64,000 nt of DNA from VAXT01 sp035318925 (lineage in GTDB: Bacteria > Actinomycetota > Thermoleophilia > Gaiellales > Gaiellaceae), in the NCBI GenBank assembly GCA_035318925.1, contig DATHDS010000011.1, forward strand, positions 1-64,000. Reading direction: 5' to 3'. Position 1 is the first letter of the stretch. Each line of letters begins with the position of its first letter. Under the pieces are notes generated by a model. It did no database searches. It was not told where the DNA came from and was given only the letters and a program-made list of their open reading frames with translations. Positions 57,652-64,000 of the stretch are shown in pieces. The translations under genes were made by a program, and so were the position numbers.

Positions 57652-59118
57652 CACCTTCGCCGCGGTTCTCGTCAGGTCGACGAGCGGCTGGATGGCGAAG
57701 AACGCGCCCACGTTCACGATCATGGCTGCGACCACGGCACTCGTGAGGAGCACCTCTCGCGGCGGCGAGCCGCCGATCGGCGCGAGGCCTAGCTCGGCGG
57801 CGGGGCGCATGTACATCGCACGGATGACGGCGAGGTAGTAGTAGAGGCTGACGAGGGTTGCGGCGACGCCGACGAGCACGAGCCAGTTCCAGCCTCGCTG
57901 CGAGGCTGCGGAGAAGATGAGGAACTTGCCCATGAAGCCGCCCGTGAGCGGGAAGCCCGCGAAGCCGAGCATGAACGTGAACATCGCGGCGCCCAGCACC
58001 GGCCGCTCCCAGCCGAAGCCGGCGAGGTTCTCGATCGTGACTGTCTCGCCAAGCTCGCGCTCGCGGGCGGCGACAACGGCGAACGCTCCGATCGAGATCG
58101 CCGAGTACGGGATCAGGTAGTAGAGGAGCGCCCGCGTTCCGAGCTGGTTGGCGGCTGCGACCGCGATCAGCATGAAGCCCGCGTGCGAGATCGAGGAGTA
58201 GGCGAGGAGCCGCTTCACGCGGCGCTGGACGAGCGCGGCGAGGTTGCCCCACGCCAGCGACGTGCAGGCAAGGAACGCGACCGCGATCGTCCAGAGGTCG
58301 TGCTTCTCCGGAAACGCCACGCTGAGCAGGCGCAGCGCGAGCACGAGCGCGACGGTCTTCGTCGCTGCGGCCATGAACCCGGTCACCGGCGTCGGCGCGC
58401 CGTCGTAGACGTCCGGCGTCCACATGTGGAACGGCGCGGCCGAGGCCTTGAACGCGAGGCCGGCGAGGATCATCGCGAGGCCGACGAGCAGGATCGGATC
58501 GGCGGCAAGGTCGTGTGCGCGGGTCGCGTTCGCGATCTCCGAGAAGCCGAGCTCGCCCGTCGAGCCGTAGACGAGGGCCGAGCCGAAGAGCAGCACGGCC
58601 GAGCCCATCCCGCCGATGATCAGGTACTTGAGCCCGGCCTCGAGCGAACCGACGAGGTCGACCTCGATCGCGCAGAGGATGTAGAGGCAGACCGAGAACC
58701 ACTCGAGACCCAGGAAGAGGGTCATCAGGTTGCCCGCCTGGACGAGGAAGGCCATGCCCGCCACGGCAGTGGCCAGCAGCGCGTAGTACTCGCCGATGTG
58801 GTCTTCGCGCATGCGCGCGGAGTAGGAGACGCCGACGGTGAGCAGGCCCGAGGCCATGACGATCAGCTGGGCGACCGCAGCGAACCGGTCGCGGCTCGCC
58901 GCGTCGGCGACGATCAGGTGTGCGTCGGGGCTGCGCCAGTAGACGAGGGACGCCATGACGAGGCCGCCGACGAACCCGAGCGCGCAGACGAAGGCCGCGA
59001 ACGGCCGCAGGAGCCACCGCGGAGCGAGCACCGCCGAGAGCAGGCAGATCGCCGCGGCGCCGAGCGCAACGAGCGAGGGCGAAAGCGCGAACCAATCGAC
59101 TGAGGGCGTGTTGATCAC
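57640..59118 (-). CDS. nuoN: NADH-quinone oxidoreductase subunit N
   Basis: A 492-residue, 14-helix antiporter-like subunit of complex I. Key features are VDLVGSLEAGLKYLIIGGMGSAVLLFG, AFKASAAPFHMWTPDVYDGAPTPVTGFMAAATKT (proton-channel Lys and His), and LLAYSSISHAGFMLI. It overlaps nuoM by 4 bp and is last in the operon, as usual. Confidence 0.96.
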   Translation of the reverse strand: MINTPSVDWFALSPSLVALGAAAICLLSAVLAPRWLLRPFAAFVCALGFVGGLVMASLVYWRSPDAHLIVADAASRDRFAAVAQLIVMASGLLTVGVSYSARMREDHIGEYYALLATAVAGMAFLVQAGNLMTLFLGLEWFSVCLYILCAIEVDLVGSLEAGLKYLIIGGMGSAVLLFGSALVYGSTGELGFSEIANATRAHDLAADPILLVGLAMILAGLAFKASAAPFHMWTPDVYDGAPTPVTGFMAAATKTVALVLALRLLSVAFPEKHDLWTIAVAFLACTSLAWGNLAALVQRRVKRLLAYSSISHAGFMLIAVAAANQLGTRALLYYLIPYSAISIGAFAVVAARERELGETVTIENLAGFGWERPVLGAAMFTFMLGFAGFPLTGGFMGKFLIFSAASQRGWNWLVLVGVAATLVSLYYYLAVIRAMYMRPAAELGLAPIGGSPPREVLLTSAVVAAMIVNVGAFFAIQPLVDLTRTAAKVLPL

Positions 59119-60569
59119 GGCTTTAACTTCGTGAACGCTGGAAAATCGCGAGAGTTCCGGATGACACGGTCGCTGATTCCCGCGGGCCAGGCGGACAGGA
59201 CCAGGAGACAGGCAATGAGCGGAACGAGGATTCCAAGCTCAGCGGGCCTGAGATCGAGAGCCGCCTCAGGGACCGCCGAGCCGGGCTTCGTATGCAAGAC
59301 CGCCGAGATCAGTCTCAGCATGTACATCGCTGCCAGCACCATCCCAACCGCACCAACGACTGCCCATCCCCAACCGGAGCTGAAGACTCCGGCCAGGATC
59401 AGGAACTCGCCGGCGAACGCTGAGGATCCCGGTACGGCGAGCGCGATGATCCCCGTTGCCATCAGCGCTGTTGCGAGGGCAGGGCGCCCTCGCGCCATGC
59501 CGCCAAGCCTGCTCAAGCTGCCGGTTGAGGTTCGTCGCTCGATCGTCCCGGCGAGTAGGAAGAGCGTCGCGGACAGAAGACCGTGATTGACCGACTGCAG
59601 AATCGCACCGCTAACGCTGGCGATGTTGAACGCAAAGATGCCGATGGTGATCAGCCCCATCTGCGCCAGGCTCGAATAGGCGATGACACCGCGGATGTCG
59701 GGTGCCCGAAACGCGAGCAATGAGCCGTAGACGAGGCCAACTGCAGCCAGCGCCAGAATGACGTTCCGGAAGTCGTCAAATGGACCCGGGAACTTGACCA
59801 CGCAGATCCGGGCGAAACCGAAGATCGCCGCCTTCGAGATCACGCCCGAGAGCACTGCGGCTACCTCGGGGGAGGACTCGCGGTACGCATCCGGGAGCCA
59901 CCCGTGCAACGGGAAGAGCGGGGCCTTGACTGCAAAGGCGATCGCGAAGCCGAGGAAGAGCCAGGTGCTGTTGCTCGGCCCGGTGCTGACGAGGTCGAAC
60001 GAGTTCTTCGAGAGCCCGAAGACGATGACCGCCGCGAGCATCAGGAGCGAGCCCGCCATCGTGTAGATGACGAACTTCACGGTCGCGCCCAGCCGACCGG
60101 GGCCGCCCCAGACCCCGATCAGGACGTAGAGCGGGATCATCATCGCCTCGAAGAAGACGTAGAAGAGCAGCAGGTCCTGCGAGCTGAAGACGCCCACGAC
60201 CGCGGACGTCAGGAACAGCATCAGCCCGAAGTAGGCGCGCGGGCGGTCGCGGCCGACCCAGTAGCCGTAGGCGATCGCCGCAGCCAGCACGACGACCGCG
60301 AGGCCCGCCAGCCAGAACGAGAAGGCGTAGAAGCCGACGTGGTAGGAGACGTGGAGGTCGCTGAACCAGACCGTGTGCTGGTCGAAGTTCGGCGTCGAGC
60401 TCGTCCGGTCGAAGTCCATCTTCGTCAGCGCGTTGATCCAGAAGCCGACCTCGGCGAGCGCGACGAGCAATGCGAACGACCCGGCGAGACGCCCGACAGG
60501 CAGCAGCCAGACGAAGAGCGCGCCGCCCAGCGGGAGGAAAATCAGGATGGTCGCCAGCCAGCCCGTCAC
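59115..60569 (-). CDS. nuoM: NADH-quinone oxidoreductase subunit M
   Basis: A 484-residue antiporter-like complex I subunit. Markers: FFEAMMIPLYVLIGVWGG (Glu in TM5), FAVKAPLFPLHGWLPDAYRESSPEVAAVLSGVISKAAIFG, IAYSSLAQMGLITIGIFAFN, and a lysine-poor C-terminus. It lies between nuoL and nuoN. The GTG starts just before the nuoL stop region, 1 bp apart. Confidence 0.96.
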   Translation of the reverse strand: MTGWLATILIFLPLGGALFVWLLPVGRLAGSFALLVALAEVGFWINALTKMDFDRTSSTPNFDQHTVWFSDLHVSYHVGFYAFSFWLAGLAVVVLAAAIAYGYWVGRDRPRAYFGLMLFLTSAVVGVFSSQDLLLFYVFFEAMMIPLYVLIGVWGGPGRLGATVKFVIYTMAGSLLMLAAVIVFGLSKNSFDLVSTGPSNSTWLFLGFAIAFAVKAPLFPLHGWLPDAYRESSPEVAAVLSGVISKAAIFGFARICVVKFPGPFDDFRNVILALAAVGLVYGSLLAFRAPDIRGVIAYSSLAQMGLITIGIFAFNIASVSGAILQSVNHGLLSATLFLLAGTIERRTSTGSLSRLGGMARGRPALATALMATGIIALAVPGSSAFAGEFLILAGVFSSGWGWAVVGAVGMVLAAMYMLRLISAVLHTKPGSAVPEAALDLRPAELGILVPLIACLLVLSAWPAGISDRVIRNSRDFPAFTKLKP

Positions 60570-60570
60570 G

Positions 60571-62460
60571 TCACTTCACCCACACGAAGACGAGAGCGAG
60601 GACGGTGACGCTGCCCGCGATGGCGAGCGCGTAGGTGCGCACGAGCCCGGTCTGGAGCTCCGTCAGCTGGTCGCCGATGCGCCGTGCGCCTCCTGCGAGC
60701 GTGTCGATCGAGCCGAGGAGGACCGGCCGCTCGACGAAGTCGCGCAGTGTCCGGGCGAGCAAGGCGGTTGGCCGGTAGAAGACCCAGTCGTAGAGCTCGT
60801 CGAAGTAGAACTTGTGCTCGAGCGTTGCGCGCACGGCCCGGGCCTGCGGGACGGGGATCGTGCGGGCGGAGTAGACCGCCCAGGCGACGAGGGCTCCCGC
60901 GACTCCCAGGCCGACCGCGAGGGTGCTGGCGAGCACCTCCTGCGCCCCGCTCGGCTCGACGAGGGGCTCGGCGACCGGCCTCAGGAAGTCGCTGAGCGGC
61001 GCCCAGAGGTTGGCGAACTGAATCCAGCCCGCGACGACCGCTCCGACGGTCAGCACGCCGACGGTCAGGCCCATCCAACGCCACGGCTCGCTGCGGTTCG
61101 GCTCATGGAAGTGCTCGCGCGCATACGCGGACGGCTCGCCTTCGAAGACGAGGAAGACCATCCGGAAGGTGTAGAGGCCGGTCAGGAACGCTCCCACGAT
61201 GCCGGCGGCGAAGAGCACCTGGCCGTACCAGCCCGCCGCGAGCGCCGAGGCGAGGATCGAGTCCTTCGAGAAGAACCCGGAGAGCGGCGGGATCCCGGTC
61301 AGCGCGAGGGCGCCGATCACAAACGCGAGGTAGGTGCGTGGCAGGAAGCGCTTGAGGCCGCCCATCTTCCGCATGTCCTGCTCGCCCATGAGCACATGGA
61401 TGACGAGGCCGGCCGCGAGGAAGAGGAGCGCCTTGAAGAACGCGTGCGTCATCAGGTGGAACATCGAGCTCGCATACGCGCCGAGGCCCGCTCCGAGGAA
61501 CATGTAGCCGATCTGGGACATCGTCGAGTAGGCGATCACCCGCTTGATGTCCACCTGGACGAGCGCGACGAGGCCCGCGATCAGGAGCGTCGCCGCCCCG
61601 AGCCCGGCGGCCAGCTCCTGAACATGCGGAGCCGCCTCGAAGATCGGCGACGTGCGCACGAGGAGGTAGACGCCGGCCGTGACCATCGTCGCCGCGTGGA
61701 TGAGGGCGCTGACGGGGGTCGGGCCTTCCATCGCGTCTGGAAGCCAGGTCTGGAGCGGCAGCTGCGCCGACTTGGCGACGGCGCCGCCGAGCAGGCCGAG
61801 CGCGACGAGGTTCACGGCCCACGACCCCGCGGGGCCGCCCGCCCACTGGAACGCCGAGTCGAACGAGAGCGATCCCGTCCGCTGGATGAGCAGGAAGAAC
61901 GCAAGCGCCATCGTCGCGTCGCCGACGGCGTTCATGATGAAGGCCTTCTTCGCCGCGGCGACCGCGGCGGGCCGCTCGTGGTGGAAGCCGATCAGCAGGT
62001 ACGAGCAGAGCCCGACGAGGCCCCAGCCGACGAGCAGCAGCAGCAGGTTCCCGGACTGGACGAGCAGGAGCATCGAGAAGACGAAGAGGGCCATGTAGGC
62101 GAAGTAGCGGCGCTCCTCCTCCTCGCCGTCCATGTAGCCGATCGAGTAGCCGACGATGAGGGCGCCGACGCCGGAGACGACCAGCATCATGAAGATCGAG
62201 AGCGGGTCGACCAGGACGCTCAGGCCGACGTTGAGGTTCCCGGCCGAGAGCCACGTCCAGGCGGTCGACAGGTGCGTTCGCTGCGCCGGTGGGTCGCCCA
62301 GGATCGAGAAGAACGCGACCGCCGACGCGACGAACGAGGTCGCGACGGACACCGTGGCCAGGTACCCCGCGCCACGCCGGGACAACCGCGTCCCGCCCAG
62401 GGTGATCGCGACGGCGGCGCCGAGTGGCGCGAGCAGGCAGACCCAGGCGGCGGCGATCAT
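60571..62460 (-). CDS. nuoL: NADH-quinone oxidoreductase subunit L
   Basis: A 629-residue subunit with about 16 helices, including the C-terminal amphipathic helix expected of NuoL. Markers: GWGLVGLCSYLLIGF, SAQLPLQTWLPDAMEGPTPVSALIHAATMVTAGVYLL, IAYSTMSQIGYMFLGAG, HAFFKALLFLAAG. It overlaps nuoK by 4 bp. Confidence 0.97.
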   Translation of the reverse strand: MIAAAWVCLLAPLGAAVAITLGGTRLSRRGAGYLATVSVATSFVASAVAFFSILGDPPAQRTHLSTAWTWLSAGNLNVGLSVLVDPLSIFMMLVVSGVGALIVGYSIGYMDGEEEERRYFAYMALFVFSMLLLVQSGNLLLLLVGWGLVGLCSYLLIGFHHERPAAVAAAKKAFIMNAVGDATMALAFFLLIQRTGSLSFDSAFQWAGGPAGSWAVNLVALGLLGGAVAKSAQLPLQTWLPDAMEGPTPVSALIHAATMVTAGVYLLVRTSPIFEAAPHVQELAAGLGAATLLIAGLVALVQVDIKRVIAYSTMSQIGYMFLGAGLGAYASSMFHLMTHAFFKALLFLAAGLVIHVLMGEQDMRKMGGLKRFLPRTYLAFVIGALALTGIPPLSGFFSKDSILASALAAGWYGQVLFAAGIVGAFLTGLYTFRMVFLVFEGEPSAYAREHFHEPNRSEPWRWMGLTVGVLTVGAVVAGWIQFANLWAPLSDFLRPVAEPLVEPSGAQEVLASTLAVGLGVAGALVAWAVYSARTIPVPQARAVRATLEHKFYFDELYDWVFYRPTALLARTLRDFVERPVLLGSIDTLAGGARRIGDQLTELQTGLVRTYALAIAGSVTVLALVFVWVK

Positions 62461-62765
62461 CCGCGCAGCGTCGACAGCTTGTCGACGTCCAGCTCGAGCT
62501 TCCGGCGGTGGACCGCGACGATGAGGCCGAGGCCGACGACGACCTCAGATGCGGCAACGGCCATGACCGAGAGGGCGAAGATCTGGCCGTCGAGCTGGCC
62601 GTGGTGTCGCGAGAAGGTGATCAGGGCCAGGTTCGCGCCGTTCAGCATGATCTCGAGTGAGAGCAGCACGATCAGCGGGCTTCGCCGGAGCATCACCCCG
62701 AGCGTGCCGATCGCGAAGAGGAAGGCCGAGACCGCCAGGTACCAGCTGAGGTCGGGGCCCTTCAC
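62457..62765 (-). CDS. nuoK: NADH-quinone oxidoreductase subunit K
   Basis: A 102-residue three-helix subunit: WYLAVSAFLFAIGTLGVMLRRSPLIVLLSLEIMLNGANLALITFSR, with the membrane Glu in LSLEIMLN, and MAVAASEVVVGLGLIVAV with the second Glu. GTG start overlapping nuoJ by 4 bp. Confidence 0.96.
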   Translation of the reverse strand: MKGPDLSWYLAVSAFLFAIGTLGVMLRRSPLIVLLSLEIMLNGANLALITFSRHHGQLDGQIFALSVMAVAASEVVVGLGLIVAVHRRKLELDVDKLSTLRG

Positions 62766-63295
62766 GGCGCCTCGTCCGCTCCTCGAGCGTGGCTCCCGAG
62801 GACGACCCCTCCGACCGCGGAAGCGAGCAGGACGATCGACGTGATCTCGAAGGCCAGCAGGTGGTCGGTCAGGAACAGCTTGCCGACCTCGTACGGGCTG
62901 CCGAAGCTCGCGCTCACGTCTGGTGCGTCCGAAAGCCGGCCGCTCGCCTTCAGCCCGATGACGACGACGATCTCCACCATCAGCGCCCCGGCGGCGGCGA
63001 CTGCGCCGAGCGCCTGCCAGCTCGGGCCGCCGGCCCAGGGAGCGTCCGCGTGCCGGCCCAGGTAGGCGATGACGAAGAGGAACATGACCATCACCGCGCC
63101 TGCGTAGACGAGCACCTGGGCAGCCGCGATGAACTCCGCCGAGAGCAGCAGGTAGAGCACGGCCAGCGAGCCGAGGTTCCCGATCAGCGCGAGCGCCGAG
63201 TAGTACGGGTTCGAGAAGCTGACGACCGCGGCCCCGGAGCCGAGGCACGAGAACGCGGCGACGAGCCAGACGACCCAGACGACGAAGTTGCCCAA
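62762..63295 (-). CDS. nuoJ: NADH-quinone oxidoreductase subunit J
   Basis: A 177-residue membrane subunit with five helices. The TM3 pi-bulge segment AAAQVLVYAGAVMVMFLFVIAYLG is diagnostic. It abuts nuoI (stop and start adjacent) and overlaps nuoK by 4 bp. Confidence 0.95.
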   Translation of the reverse strand: MGNFVVWVVWLVAAFSCLGSGAAVVSFSNPYYSALALIGNLGSLAVLYLLLSAEFIAAAQVLVYAGAVMVMFLFVIAYLGRHADAPWAGGPSWQALGAVAAAGALMVEIVVVIGLKASGRLSDAPDVSASFGSPYEVGKLFLTDHLLAFEITSIVLLASAVGGVVLGSHARGADEAP

Positions 63296-63789
63296 CTACG
63301 AGCGCTCCTTGTAGGCCGGGACCGGCGTGTCGTAGAGGTCGCGGTCGGCGACGGGCACGCGCTTGATCGGCTCGGCGAGCAGCATGTCCTTCGTGTAGAT
63401 CAGGTCGTCGCGCGAGTACTCGGAGATCTCGAACTCCTGCTCGAGCGTGATCGCGTCGAACGGGCAGGCGAGCTCGCAATAGCCGCAGAAGATGCAGCGG
63501 GAGAGGTTGATCTCGTAGATCCGCGCATACCGTTCGCCGGCCGAGACGCGGTTGTCCGCGGTGTTCTCCTCGGCGACGACGCGGATGCAGTCGGCCGGGC
63601 AGGCAGCCGCGCAGAGCGAGCAGCCGACGCACTTTTCGAGCCCGTTCTGATGCCGCCAGAGCCGGTGGCGGCCGCGGAAGCGCGGGTAGAGCGGCCTCTT
63701 GTACTCCGGGTACTGCTGCGTGATCGGCTTCTTGAAGATCTGCCGCAGCGTGACACCGAAGCCGCGGAAGGAGTCGGTGGGCTGCGGGC

Positions 63790-63793
<4 letters not shown>
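63296..63793 (-). CDS. nuoI: NADH-quinone oxidoreductase subunit I (2 x 4Fe-4S ferredoxin)
   Basis: A 165-residue peripheral-arm subunit with two CxxCxxCxxxCP motifs: CVGCSLCAAACPADC and CIFCGYCELACPFDA, binding clusters N6a and N6b. The N-terminal region GFGVTLRQIFKKPITQQYPEYKRPL is typical. The ATG overlaps the nuoH stop by 4 bp; an upstream frame belongs to nuoH antisense reading and is not coding. Confidence 0.96.

Positions 63794-64000
<207 letters not shown>

Noticed and set aside
60373..62844. Open plus-strand frame of 823 codons.
   Set aside because: Antisense to nuoL/nuoM/nuoK; the translation is a charged shadow sequence.

Overview
The window is high-GC, gene-dense DNA from an actinobacterium. 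A deep-branching class such as Thermoleophilia is an inference from gene content and style: compact operons with 4-bp stop/start overlaps, many GTG starts, and many genes whose start codon sits 6-9 nt after a TANNNT -10 box, as expected for leaderless mRNAs. No rRNA, CRISPR array or replication origin was seen.

Layout. 1-4.2 kb: a Pro-rich Ser/Thr kinase (cut by the left edge), moeA and a membrane M28-type peptidase. 4.2-7.6 kb: a two-component pair and an HtrA protease. 7.6-10.9 kb: a stress cluster, with a SigB/SigF-like promoter, an RsbW-like anti-sigma factor, trehalose synthase TreT and a divergent GT20 enzyme. 10.9-19.8 kb: moaC, mogA, ubiA, cytochrome c biogenesis (ccmABCD plus a CcsA/HemX-like protein), haem genes hemA/hemC/hemD, a SAM hydrolase and a methyltransferase.

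19.9-29.9 kb is probably a 10-kb genomic island. It starts inside tRNA-Phe and ends at a 28-bp exact copy of the 5' end of that tRNA; no integrase is visible. It carries an ArsR-rhodanese / metallo-beta-lactamase / MFS / methyltransferase operon, two more methyltransferases, a CDF-like transporter, a DHA2 drug exporter with its TetR regulator, and a membrane alpha/beta hydrolase. The operon's last gene has an in-frame UGA at residue 201, followed at 16 nt by a textbook bacterial SECIS hairpin, with 59 more sensible codons to a TAG. I read it as a selenoprotein related to arsenite methyltransferases.

30-43.7 kb is mostly housekeeping: cyclase-hydrolase fusion, response regulator, OsmC, RarA, M20 peptidase, DUF1385, NAD salvage pair, FtsH-like protease, methylmalonyl-CoA epimerase, ECF sigma and YchF-like GTPase. 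43.7-46.9 kb is a second arsenic-related locus: an 18-residue peptide with three Cys-Cys pairs whose promoter shares 32 of 44 positions with the arsR-arsC promoter 2.3 kb away. An IS1595-type transposase, tRNA-Thr and a low-GC membrane gene lie between them. 46.9-57.6 kb holds YhaM-like nuclease, DUF1015, inositol-phosphatase-like and Mrp proteins, paired cupin-TPR proteins, DUF1028, UPF0173 and a membrane cyclase. 57.6-64 kb is the end of a complex I operon, nuoH(partial)-I-J-K-L-M-N on the minus strand.
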